Shown piece after piece: positions 1-6,691 of a stretch of DNA of 39,467 nucleotides. Made by a program: the position numbers and the translations under genes. The DNA is from Streptomyces triticisoli (GTDB lineage Bacteria; Actinomycetota; Actinomycetes; Streptomycetales; Streptomycetaceae). How positions within the stretch are numbered: the first letter of the stretch is position 1; the number at the start of each line of letters is the position of its first letter. The notes beneath the pieces were generated by a model. It was not told where the DNA came from. It did no database searches and was given only the letters and a program-made list of their open reading frames with translations. The stretch is taken from assembly GCF_003270085.1 (NCBI RefSeq), contig NZ_QFDQ01000224.1, positions 1-39,467 on the forward strand, read 5' to 3'.

Positions 1-389
1 AACCGGACTGCTGCGACAGCCCGGTGGCGGAGTCCTTTCACCCCCGCCCGGTCTTCAAGCGCCTCGTGGCGCACGGTGCCGTCCAGGATCACGAAGGCCT
101 TGCGGGAAGCGGCCCGCACGGCCTCGGCAAGGCCGGGAGCCAGCGCGGCCAGCATCTCGACGGCCTCGGTCACGTACCGGTAGACGGTGCTGACGCCGAT
201 GCCGAACCCGGCTGCGAGCTGGGTGTAGGTGTGGCCGCACCGCAGGTGGGCCAGGACCAGCAGGGCCTGCCGGTCCGTTCCGAGCCGGCGCCACCGTGTT
301 CCCCGTTCACGTCGCAGGGCGGTCAGCTTCCCGGCCAGGAACCGCAGGGCTGCACTGGACAGATCGAGACCAGATGGGTAGACAAGCAC
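1..389 (-). pseudogene. IS5-type transposase, N-terminal fragment
   Basis: Read from a GTG at 389, the minus strand gives LVYPSGLDLSSAALRFLAGK, then TDRQALLVLAHLRCGHTYTQ, GIGVSTVYRYV and KAFVILDGT. This is the usual N-terminus of the IS5-family (DDE_Tnp_4 with HTH_Tnp_4) transposases common in Streptomyces. In intact members VILDGT carries the first catalytic Asp and is followed by a segment like LLPIDRIAADRP. Here the sequence after VILDGT is different (VRHEALEDRAGVKGLRH) and the gene runs off the left edge. I therefore read it as a 3'-rearranged or truncated copy. A GGAG lies 6-9 bases before the GTG. It is unlikely to be functional unless the missing part continues outside the window. Confidence 0.75.
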
Positions 390-499
390 ACGAAGCTCCG
401 GGCGGACAGGTTGATCTTGGACGACAACCCATCTACCAGGAGCTTTACTTCGTAACGCGCGCGGTGTCCCACCCCGGTTCAACCTGGCCCCTGGAAGGT

Positions 500-526
500 G
501 CCTGAGGCTCAGTGTGGGCCTCAGGC
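500..526 (-). terminator. hairpin terminator overlapping a stop codon
   Basis: GCCTGAGGC (500-508) pairs perfectly with GCCTCAGGC (518-526) around a 9-base loop. The stop codon of the minus-strand gene ending at 521 lies inside the stem, so this is probably that gene's terminator. Confidence 0.5.
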
Positions 527-865
527 TGCAGGCAGCGGAAGCGCTATGTGTCGCCCCAGTCCGAACTCCTCGGCCTCGTCGTCACTGACGACCGCGAAAG
601 TGCCCGCAGGGACTCCGGGCAGCGTGGCCACGTGGGACGCCACCGCCAGCAGTTCCTCTTCACCGGCTCCGGCGACGAAGAAGACGTAAGCGTCCTCGTG
701 TTCCTCTCCGTCTTCGAAGGCCTCTACGTCACCTTGGCCTTCGAGGTCGGACAGGAAGTCCTCAATCTCCTCGATCCATGGAAACGGGTAGGCGCCTTCC
801 GGCAGATTTGGAGTCGGCAGCAACGGCACGTGGATCTCAACAACCATGGTGGGCACGGCGCCCAT
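521..865 (-). CDS. conserved hypothetical protein, 114 aa
   Basis: This acidic 114-residue protein has no signal peptide or membrane segment. It begins MGAVPTMVVEIHVPLL and contains the acidic run EEIEDFLSDLEG, DAYVFFVAGAGEEELLAVA and DDEAEEFGLGRHI. I recall similar short proteins in Streptomyces annotated only as hypothetical and I cannot assign a function. The ATG at 865 has GAGGAG four bases upstream. The second ATG at 847 lacks a site, so I prefer 865. The longer open frame reaching 1321 is an antisense extension through the methyltransferase fragment and is not supported. The gene has its own hairpin at the 3' end. Confidence 0.6.
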   Translation of the reverse strand: MGAVPTMVVEIHVPLLPTPNLPEGAYPFPWIEEIEDFLSDLEGQGDVEAFEDGEEHEDAYVFFVAGAGEEELLAVASHVATLPGVPAGTFAVVSDDEAEEFGLGRHIALPLPAA

Positions 866-881
866 CCTGCTCCTCGCGCCT

Positions 882-902
882 CCCCCCGGCTCAGCCGGGG
901 GG
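882..902. terminator. GC-rich hairpin
   Basis: CCCCCCGGC (882-890) and GCCGGGGGG (894-902) form a 9-bp stem with a 3-base loop. It lies between the start of the minus-strand hypothetical gene and the methyltransferase relic. It may be a leftover terminator or lie at the recombination border. Confidence 0.35.
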
Positions 903-928
903 GGCGTCTCCGTGCCGCCGGTACTCAT

Positions 929-1429
929 CTTGATACCTATCGTCGCGATCTGATGCTCGCACGCAGCATGGGCCTCACCGCCACGTACAACCTGGTTCAT
1001 GATCCCGACTGCCAGGACCAGGGCATCGTCGAACTCCGTCGAATCCACGAGGAGATCGACAAGGCGGCCATTGAGGCCTACGGATGGCACGACCTCCTGG
1101 ACGACTCCGGGAAGACCCCGCCTGCCAATCCGACCCGCGAGACATTCCCGCTCGGCCACGGCTTCCACGAGACCGACCAGGGCACTCGCTACACTGTCGG
1201 CCTGCTCGCCCGAACCGAGATCATCGACCGCCTGCGCGAGCTGAACCATCAGGCATACGCCGACGAGGTTCACCTCGGCCAACACAAGGGAGTGACGGAG
1301 AAGAAGGCCAGGGAGAAGCACCCCGACCTGCCCCCGCCGTCTCCCGAAGCCATCCGGAAGCGCAAGGATCAGCTCGCCGCGCGAGGTGGGTCGGATTTCG
1401 GTGAGGGCGCCGAGGGCGCCCTGTTCTGA
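929..1429 (+). pseudogene. DNA methyltransferase C-terminal fragment (restriction-modification type)
   Basis: About 165 codons remain. Recognisable pieces are RRDLMLARSMGLTATYNLVH, IVELRRIHEEIDKAAIEAYG, GHGFHETDQGTRYTVG and ARTEIIDRLRELNHQAYADE. These match the C-terminal region of large class I SAM-dependent DNA methyltransferases (Eco57I/MmeI-like, often annotated as type II restriction-modification enzymes). The catalytic methyltransferase core, including the NPPY-type motif, is absent. Upstream in the same frame lies unrelated DNA antisense to the neighbouring hypothetical gene. No start codon or ribosome site fits the fragment, so it is a 5'-truncated relic. A strong terminator follows the stop codon, suggesting that the original 3' end is intact. 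Confidence 0.7.
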
Positions 1430-1440
1430 GCCGACGGCAT

Positions 1441-1491
1441 AACAACGGGCTCGCTCGCGTCATCTCAAGTGACGTGAGCGAGCCCGTTGTT
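1441..1491. terminator. strong bidirectional terminator
   Basis: Two 22-base arms (1441-1462 and 1470-1491) pair with a single G-T wobble around a 7-base loop. The left arm starts AACAACGGGC and the right arm ends GCCCGTTGTT. It sits between the methyltransferase relic on plus and the DUF397 gene on minus, so it can end both transcripts. Confidence 0.85.
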
Positions 1492-1514
1492 CTGTTCGGA
1501 AGCGCTGCTTGGCT

Positions 1515-1721
1515 CTACTTCGCAGCGAGCGCCAGGAAGGCAGCCCACTCGTCCTGGCCAACCCGCAGCACCGGTCCGCGACCCGCGGTCTTCGAGTCCC
1601 GCACATACACGGTGTCCAGGCCGGCGGCCACCTCTACGCAGTCGCCGCCGTCCGATCCGCTGTAGCTGCTCTTGAACCAGCGCAGCCCGTCCACGTTCTC
1701 GGCAACCTGCTCCACGCTCAT
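1515..1721 (-). CDS. DUF397 domain protein, 68 aa
   Basis: This small acidic protein contains the family signature WFKSSYSGSDGGDCVEVA followed by VYVRDSK and ends DEWAAFLALAAK. DUF397 proteins in Streptomyces are encoded beside XRE/DUF5753 regulators and act as their small partners, as in whiJ-like and abaA-like developmental loci. The ATG at 1721 overlaps the TGA of the upstream XRE gene (ATGA, 4 bases), indicating translational coupling and a two-gene operon. By analogy with characterised pairs, it probably antagonises or modulates the DNA-binding partner. Family assignment is confident; the role here is inferred. Confidence 0.9.
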   Translation of the reverse strand: MSVEQVAENVDGLRWFKSSYSGSDGGDCVEVAAGLDTVYVRDSKTAGRGPVLRVGQDEWAAFLALAAK

Positions 1722-2575
1722 GTCTCTCCAACCATCCGCTCGATGAGTCGCGCAGACTCCTCGACGTTCAAGGCCTGCGATCGCAGCTTGCCATATCGCA
1801 AGGCGAAGGCACTGACCTCTGCGGGCTCCGAGACCACGCACCCGACGCCCTGGGACTCGAAGTAGCCAAGGTGTTTGTGCTCGTGCGTCTCCACCACTAC
1901 GAACGGACCGTTCTTGCCCGGATGGAACCCCCGCCCGGCAGGCATGACCTGGATCTCCACGTTGCGCAACGCGCCCACCTCCAGCAGCTGTCGCCACTGC
2001 TCGCGCATCACCTCTGGGCTGCCCACCGGATCGCGCAACGCCTCCTCGCTGATGATGAACGACAACTCGGCGAGCGGCACCCGCATGAGCAGCTTCTGCC
2101 GACTGAGCCGCGCCTCCGTGTGCTGGTCGATGATCTCCTCGCTGAGCGGCGGGCAGTGCCCGGCGAAGACGGCCCGCGCGTACGCCTCCGTCTGCAACAG
2201 CCCCGGCACCAACAGCGGGTCGTACGAGAAGCGGCTCACCACCTCCGCCTCGATCAGCGCGAAGTTACGGAAGAACCGAGGCAACTTCGCCCGGTCCACC
2301 TCATCCTGGAGCGCTTCCAGGACCCCACCCGCCTCCAGCACTCGGTCCGCCGCCACCGTGAACGCCGCCTTCGCCGGCCGCCGCCCCTGCTCCACGGAGG
2401 CGACCTGCTCCAGCGAGTAACCGATGGCGTCCCCGAGTTGCTGCTGGTTCAACCCCGACCGCTTCCGCAGAAACTGGAGCAGCACACCGTACGCCGACCA
2501 CACACCCGGCAGGTCGGGCCCCTCACCCTTCGTCTTCGCCACACGACTGTTCCGCGTACCCCGTACCGCCTTCAC
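1718..2575 (-). CDS. XRE-family HTH regulator with DUF5753 domain
   Basis: This 285-residue cytoplasmic regulator has an N-terminal helix-turn-helix at about residues 27-85, including LRKRSGLNQQQLGDAIGYSL and VASVEQGRR. A DUF5753 domain follows at about residues 100-275, with RFFRNFALIEAE, VPGLLQTEAYARAV, RLSRQKLL and FESQGVGCVVSEP. This is the WhiJ-like architecture linked in Streptomyces to development and antibiotic control. I chose GTG 2575 (VKAVRGTR) because the same start block recurs in a relic at 5634-5711. A longer frame opens at 2665. The gene is coupled by overlap to the DUF397 gene. GTAC boxes upstream at 2701-2727 are a plausible autoregulatory site. The divergent HATPase gene usually found at such loci is missing here. 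Confidence 0.88.
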   Translation of the reverse strand: MKAVRGTRNSRVAKTKGEGPDLPGVWSAYGVLLQFLRKRSGLNQQQLGDAIGYSLEQVASVEQGRRPAKAAFTVAADRVLEAGGVLEALQDEVDRAKLPRFFRNFALIEAEVVSRFSYDPLLVPGLLQTEAYARAVFAGHCPPLSEEIIDQHTEARLSRQKLLMRVPLAELSFIISEEALRDPVGSPEVMREQWRQLLEVGALRNVEIQVMPAGRGFHPGKNGPFVVVETHEHKHLGYFESQGVGCVVSEPAEVSAFALRYGKLRSQALNVEESARLIERMVGET

Positions 2576-2697
2576 GCTTCCACACCCTTCCGCCGTCCCG
2601 GAATGCACACCCCGCCCATCTGAATCCCCAGCGGCGCTCGACCTCACCGCCAGGACCCTGTTCAACGCGAACCACCCGAACCGGGATACGACCCCGC

Positions 2698-2730
2698 CCC
2701 GTACAGCGCCCGTACAAAAGCACGTACAAC
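2698..2730. promoter_or_regulatory. phased GTAC boxes upstream of the XRE gene
   Basis: GTAC occurs at 2701, 2712 and 2724, spaced 11-12 bases (about one helical turn), twice in the context CCCGTACA. A related set occurs before the HATPase gene at 5839-5914. The position upstream of a WhiJ-like regulator suggests an operator or promoter region. This is inferred from pattern only. Confidence 0.45.
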
Positions 2731-2805
2731 TCCAGCCCCAAGACCAGTGAGGTGGGGATCTTCGGGAGACGTAGGCCCCTGGAGTCCCATAGGTGACTGT
2801 TCCTG

Positions 2806-3000
2806 ATGAAACGTCAGCGAATGAATGACCACTCCGGCATCGCGGTGCAGGAGGCGTGGAACCTGCCCGCTGCCGATACCGCCCGAGGACACCAGGCTCT
2901 GTGGTGGAGTGCCGGACCGGCCGGGGAACTCGCGGTCGTGCTGGTCCACCGGCGATATCCGGAACGCATTTCCTACGTCAAGGGGTGGCCCGGGTGGCGG
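2806..3000 (+). pseudogene. hypothetical protein N-terminal fragment
   Basis: An ATG at 2806 (alternative 2821) opens a frame reading GIAVQEAWNLPAADTARGHQ, ALWWSAGPAGELAVVLVHRR and YVKGWPGW. This has plausible protein composition and resembles the start of small Streptomyces hypothetical proteins. After about 3000 the frame becomes unlike protein and runs antisense into the YCII gene, stopping at 3057. I read it as a gene cut short. It occupies the place where a divergent HATPase gene would be expected beside an XRE-DUF397 pair, but it does not look like one. Confidence 0.35.
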
Positions 3001-3034
3001 CTGAGGGGCCCCAGCCGCGGCGGGTCGTCTTCGA

Positions 3035-3373
3035 TCAGACGGTCGGGTCGGGCATGATCTCCCGGACCTCTTGCGCACAGCGGCACGCGGCAGCGATCTT
3101 GGCAGCCCACTCCAGCGCATCCTCACGCGAGGGCACGTCGACGATCGCAAACCCGCCGAGCACCGCCTTGGTCTCCGGGTACGGGCCGTCGGTGACGGTC
3201 CCGTCGGTGGCCACGACGCTTGCCTGCTGCCTTTCCAGTCCACCACCGAAGACCCACACACCGGCGTCCTGAGCCTTACGCACCACCTCGTGCGAGGCCT
3301 TGGCCACCTCGGGCAACTCCTCCTCGGGGAAGGTCATCGCGCCGTCATCGAACGAGATCAGGTACCGCGTCAT
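3035..3373 (-). CDS. YCII-related (YciI-like) domain protein, 112 aa
   Basis: This single-domain protein reads MTRYLISFDDGAM, then ASHEVVRKAQDAGVWVFGGG, VVATDGTVTDGPYPETKAVL, GGFAIVDVPSREDALEWAAK and a cysteine pair CRC near the end. The TDGPYPETK and GGF blocks are typical of the YCII-related dimeric alpha-beta barrel family often encoded beside ECF sigma factors in actinobacteria. No sigma factor gene is adjacent here. The ATG at 3373 has GGGAG 6 bases upstream. The biochemical function of the family is not established. Confidence 0.88.
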   Translation of the reverse strand: MTRYLISFDDGAMTFPEEELPEVAKASHEVVRKAQDAGVWVFGGGLERQQASVVATDGTVTDGPYPETKAVLGGFAIVDVPSREDALEWAAKIAAACRCAQEVREIMPDPTV

Positions 3374-3699
3374 ATATGGCTCCCTTGGCCGTTGGCCTCC
3401 TTCGGCCGCCTCTCACCTTACGACGAACGCCTCCCTTCAGACTGGTGAGCGGCCGTACGTTTCGTAGCGAGACCGATGGCTTCTGGACACCCAAAGCCGT
3501 GGTGTTCTCCGCGGCCTCGAGGTCCGAGGCAGTCGGGCCGTGCTGACCCGCCGCGACCACAACCAGCGGACCGTCGAACTCATCCGCGCCGAGCTTGACG
3601 GCAGCACCTGGACGGTGACCGACCGCCGAAGGTTCGACGTACGAGGCGTGAGCCTTTCCAACACCCCGATCGTCCTGCCCGGAGACCCCGGACGGAACC
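3374..3699. other. gap with a possible gene relic
   Basis: No intact gene is seen. From about 3535 to 3680 one plus frame reads LTRRDHNQRTVELIRAELDG then WTVTDRRRFDVRGVSL, which looks protein-like. I do not recognise it, it has no credible start, and it runs into a DUF397 tail on the other strand. It may be a decayed gene end. Confidence 0.25.
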
Positions 3700-3768
3700 C
3701 TACCCGGCCGCGAGCGTCACGAACGCAGCCCACTCGTCCGGGGCGACCCACAGCTCGTGGCGCGCCCG
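3700..3768 (-). pseudogene. DUF397 protein, C-terminal remnant
   Basis: The minus strand reads RARHELWVAPDEWAAFVTLAAG then TAG. It closely matches the end of the intact DUF397 protein at 1515 (VGQDEWAAFLALAAK). Only about 22 codons remain. Upstream sequence gives no KSSYS signature, so the rest is lost. It points to a second XRE-DUF397 locus once present here on the same strand. Confidence 0.7.
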
Positions 3769-3872
3769 GGAAGTTCTGGGCGCCGTGGAGGGCGTGCGGG
3801 GCGTGGGGCAGGTGCGGATGCGGTGGATCGGCCATGCCCTGCGCGCGGAGGCGGGCATCGCCCGTGACGAAG

Positions 3873-3910
3873 CACCGCATGCCCCAGCCTCGCGGCCGGG
3901 GCATGCGGTG
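3873..3910 (-). terminator. terminator of the FG-GAP gene
   Basis: CACCGCATGCCCC (3873-3885) pairs perfectly with GGGGCATGCGGTG (3898-3910) around a 12-base loop. It lies 27 bases after the stop codon of the minus-strand FG-GAP gene. Confidence 0.8.
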
Positions 3911-3936
3911 TCGCCGCTCCATGACGGCTGTAACGC

Positions 3937-5487
3937 CTAGTCGTCGATCGCCGCCCCGTACAGCGCGTCCGTCCGCAGGCCGCCGAACGCGCTCAGGCTG
4001 TAGCTCCAGGAGCCGGAGGTGGTCAGGCCCGAGCTGCCCGCGGAGAACACCCAGACGTAGCCGTCGTTCGTGTTCTCACCGGGTGCCGAGACGAGCAGGC
4101 CGAAGCGGCCGTCGCGGTTCGGGTCGGTGAAGGAGACCTGGCCGCCGAACTTGTCGCCCTTCTCGACGGTGCCCGGGACGTTCTTGGTGCCCTGGTGCAC
4201 GGACAGTGCGCCGGTGGAAGTCATGCCCTTGGCCGAGCCACGCAGGACCGTGACGGCGCCCGCGTCGGCGACGGCGCCGATGTCCTCGCCCGCGACGCCG
4301 ATCGCCACGTCCGCGTATCCATCGCCGTTGCTGTCGCCGACGGAGAGGTCGGTGCCGAAGCCGTCGCCCCGCTCGTTCGTGCCCGGCACGCCCGCCGAGT
4401 TCTGGGTCCACCACACGGGAGGGGTGCCCGGCCCCTCCCGGCCGGCGGGGCCGTCCGCACTGCCGTAGTAGACACCGACCATGCCGCCGGTCATGTTCTC
4501 GCCGCCGTCGTCCGGGCTGTGCGGCTCGCCGGTGACCAGGTCGTCGTAGCCGTCGCGGTTGATGTCGCCGGACGCGACGACCGGGCCGCCGCGCACCGCG
4601 GTGATCGGCAGCGGCTCTTCGTTCGACGCGGTGCCGGGCAGGATGTACGACCAGCCGTAGCCCGGCTCGTTGCCCACGCTGGTGCCGGAGACGACCAGGT
4701 CGGCGAAGCCGTTGTTGTCGTAGTCGCCCGTGGTCATCGACTTGGGCCGGATGCCCGGCGCGTTGGCGGCGGAGGCCTTGCCGAGCGTCTTCCGCGGAGG
4801 CGAGGTGAGCGTGGTGCGCGACTTCTGCACCGGCCGCCGCGCCTGCGCGTCCGCGCTCTTGGCAGTGGGTTGGGGGGCGGGCTCGAAAGTGTAGATCGTC
4901 AGCCCGACCGAGTCCATGACGGCGAGGGAGTCGCCCGGAGTGGTGCCGTCGAAGCGGGCCGCGGCGAGCGAGGCGCCGAACCTGCCGCCCGCGGTGACGT
5001 GGTCGGACTGCAGCCAGGTGCTGGCCGATCCGGTGAGGCCCTTCGGCGTGCCCCACAGGACGACCGCGGCGCCCGCGTTGGCAACGGTGCCGAGGTCCTC
5101 GCCGGGGACGCCGATGATCGCGTCGTCGTAGCCGTCGCCGTCGAGGTCGCCGGTGGCCAGCGACTTGCCGAAGCCGTCACCGGTCTCGGCGGCGCCGGGG
5201 ACACCCGCGGAGTTCTGGCTGAAGGCCTTGGCCCTGGTCGTGCCGATGCCCTTGGGTCCGCCGTACTGCACGGTTACCATGCCGGCGCCCTTGCGCCCGC
5301 CGACCGTCGCCCCGGGTCCGCCGACGAGCACGTCGTCGTATCCGTCGCCGTTGAAGTCGGTGTTGCGGTCGTTGGCGTGTGTTCCGCCGGGTGTTCCGGC
5401 GTAGGCGCTCGGAGCGGTCGCGATGACCGCGCCCGTGATGAGGAGAAACGATGCCGCCGCGACGGCGGCCGAGCAGTGCTTGCGCAT
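3937..5487 (-). CDS. exported FG-GAP repeat (integrin alpha-like beta-propeller) protein
   Basis: This 516-residue protein begins with a signal peptide (MRKHCSAAVAAASFLLITGA, cleavage near AYA-G). It carries several FG-GAP repeats, each with an aspartate-rich calcium loop: DFNGDGYDDVLVGGPG, DLDGDGYDDAIIGVPG, DYDNNGFADLVV, DINRDGYDDLVTGEP, DSNGDGYADVAIGVAG and DPNRDGRFGLLVSAPG. The companion blocks NSAGVPG..E.GDGFG occur twice. The fold is a seven-bladed propeller like integrin alpha heads. Bacterial members are secreted or wall-associated and of unknown ligand. A long linker rich in K, R and P at about residues 205-245 separates two halves. SD sequence AAGGAG precedes the ATG. It is flanked on both sides by pieces of an XRE-DUF397 locus. 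Confidence 0.9.
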   Translation of the reverse strand: MRKHCSAAVAAASFLLITGAVIATAPSAYAGTPGGTHANDRNTDFNGDGYDDVLVGGPGATVGGRKGAGMVTVQYGGPKGIGTTRAKAFSQNSAGVPGAAETGDGFGKSLATGDLDGDGYDDAIIGVPGEDLGTVANAGAAVVLWGTPKGLTGSASTWLQSDHVTAGGRFGASLAAARFDGTTPGDSLAVMDSVGLTIYTFEPAPQPTAKSADAQARRPVQKSRTTLTSPPRKTLGKASAANAPGIRPKSMTTGDYDNNGFADLVVSGTSVGNEPGYGWSYILPGTASNEEPLPITAVRGGPVVASGDINRDGYDDLVTGEPHSPDDGGENMTGGMVGVYYGSADGPAGREGPGTPPVWWTQNSAGVPGTNERGDGFGTDLSVGDSNGDGYADVAIGVAGEDIGAVADAGAVTVLRGSAKGMTSTGALSVHQGTKNVPGTVEKGDKFGGQVSFTDPNRDGRFGLLVSAPGENTNDGYVWVFSAGSSGLTTSGSWSYSLSAFGGLRTDALYGAAIDD

Positions 5488-5633
5488 GAGCGGCTCCTTG
5501 GCTCAGATACGACCGGCTGGCTCGGGGCGCGGGGGGTGCCCGGACAGGTCCCGTGCCTATGTCCGGCGCCGTGTTTGACACCGCATGGGGAGGAAGGGTT
5601 GTACAGGAGGCATGTCCTTTTTGTTGAAGAAGA

Positions 5634-5711
5634 TCACTTCTTCGTCGAGGAGATCTCTTCGAGTCGGGTATCCGGGGCGAGAACGGCCCGCGTGCCCCGC
5701 ACCGCCTTCAC
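5634..5711 (-). pseudogene. XRE-like regulator, start-codon remnant
   Basis: A GTG at 5711 opens VKAVRGTR, identical to the first eight residues of the XRE regulator starting at 2575. The upstream DNA of the two loci is also similar: compare 2540-2615 with 5690-5765, both with CCGCCTTCACGCT and CACCCCGCCCA. After residue 8 the reading differs and stops at 5634. No HTH remains. This is what is left of a second XRE gene, divergent from the HATPase gene. Confidence 0.6.
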
Positions 5712-5835
5712 GCTCCCACGCGCTTCCGTCCCCTGAGTTGCCACCCCGCCCACTACCCACGGCCACGCTCGGTCACCCGCACGCCACCGGGACCATGTCC
5801 AACGCGACCCGCAGGAACGAGGGCACGACGTGTGG

Positions 5836-5915
5836 CCCGTACAAGCCCCCGTACAACAAGGGCACCAGCGCACCGCCCCGGCCGTACGACAGGCCCGACG
5901 TACGGCCGACGTACC
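5836..5915. promoter_or_regulatory. phased GTAC boxes upstream of the HATPase gene
   Basis: GTAC occurs at 5839, 5851, 5884, 5900 and 5911. The first pair is CCCGTACAAG-CCCCCGTACAAC, closely like 2699-2720 at the other locus. The region lies between the XRE relic on minus and the HATPase gene on plus, where a divergent promoter and operator would sit. Inferred from pattern. Confidence 0.45.
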
Positions 5916-5951
5916 TGGTCAGCGACACACCCACCCGCCCACGCTGGCCTA

Positions 5952-6452
5952 GTGACACAGCATCAGTTCATCGACGAGGCGAAACCAACGCCATCCCACA
6001 CCCCCGCCACCCACCACTTGACCCTGCGCTTCAGCAGCACCAGACACGGCGCCCGGCTGGCCCGGCACCTCGCCGTCCAGCAGTTCACCGAGTGGACCGG
6101 CCTTCCGCACGACGCCGAACCCGCCCGAACCCTCGCTCTCGTCACGGCCGAGCTGGCGTCCAACGCGATCCGTCACGGCAGCCTCCCCGGCCGCGACTTC
6201 CGGCTGACGCTGCTCCTCCTGCCGCACGGCCTGCGGATCGAGGTGACGGACACCCGCCCCGAGCGCCTGCCCCCGCCCCCCACCGCCCCGTCCTCGCCCG
6301 CTGACGCGACGTCGGGCCGTGGCCTCCTGCTCGTCGAGGCATACGCGGACCGCTGGGGCTGCACCGCCCACGACGCGTACACCAAAACCGTCTGGGCCGA
6401 GGTCTCTCTTTCGAGGGCGTTTGAAGTAGGTGTATTGCCGCTCACGCCCTAG
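5952..6452 (+). CDS. HATPase_c anti-sigma-type ATP-binding protein
   Basis: This 166-residue protein has the histidine-kinase-like ATPase fold of RsbW/SpoIIAB-type regulators. The N box is ELASNAIRHG, the next motif is EVTDTRPERL, and the glycine box is SGRGLLLVEAYADRWG, ending at TVWAEV. In Streptomyces such lone ATPases are the third member of whiJ-like modules, transcribed away from an XRE-DUF397 pair. Here only a relic of that pair remains upstream. I chose the GTG at 5952 (VTQHQF) because the frame above it is proline/threonine-rich leader sequence. The last ~15 residues (SLSRAFEVGVLPLTP) are atypical and may come from insertion sequence DNA abutting the gene. The stop codon overlaps the stop of the transposase relic on minus. 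Confidence 0.85.
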   Translation: MTQHQFIDEAKPTPSHTPATHHLTLRFSSTRHGARLARHLAVQQFTEWTGLPHDAEPARTLALVTAELASNAIRHGSLPGRDFRLTLLLLPHGLRIEVTDTRPERLPPPPTAPSSPADATSGRGLLLVEAYADRWGCTAHDAYTKTVWAEVSLSRAFEVGVLPLTP

Positions 6453-6590
6453 TTGTTGCCGGCCATGGCGTTGGTGACGCTCGTGCGGAGGTGTGAGGCC
6501 GGTGGTAGTTGTAATGGACATTCGAGACCGCGATCGCCCGGGCTCGCTCTGCTTCAGCCAGTGCCGCATCAGGCAACGTTCGCCCATCCA
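6449..6590 (-). pseudogene. transposase C-terminal relic (rve/IS481- or IS3-like)
   Basis: Minus-strand frames contain ERARAIAVSNVHYNYHRPHT and, one frameshift later, VTNAMAGNN then TAG at 6449. The block HYNYHRPH is the hallmark near the end of rve-type (IS481/IS3) transposases. Only about 45 codons are left and at least one frameshift is present. It abuts the HATPase gene end to end. Confidence 0.55.
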
Positions 6591-6628
6591 TGTTTGAAAT
6601 GCATCCTGGAGGGCCTGCCGGGCGGCGG

Positions 6629-6672
6629 AATCCCCGGGTCACCGCCCTCCGAGGGGCGGTGACCCGGGGATT
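6629..6672 (-). terminator. terminator of the first M14 gene
   Basis: A perfect 19-bp stem (6629-6647 and 6654-6672, arms AATCCCCGGGTCACCGCCC and its complement) has a 6-base loop. It lies 20 bases past the stop codon of the M14 peptidase at 6692. Confidence 0.88.
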
Positions 6673-6691
6673 CACCGCGGTGGTGCCGTCG

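Noticed and set aside
521..1321. A 266-codon minus frame covering both the hypothetical gene and the methyltransferase relic
   Set aside because: Only the part from 865 downward has protein-like composition and a ribosome site; the rest is antisense to the methyltransferase text.
4195..5736. A 513-codon plus-strand frame opposite the FG-GAP gene
   Set aside because: It mirrors the calcium-loop repeats of the real gene (VAVAVDVAG-like runs) and has no start signal.
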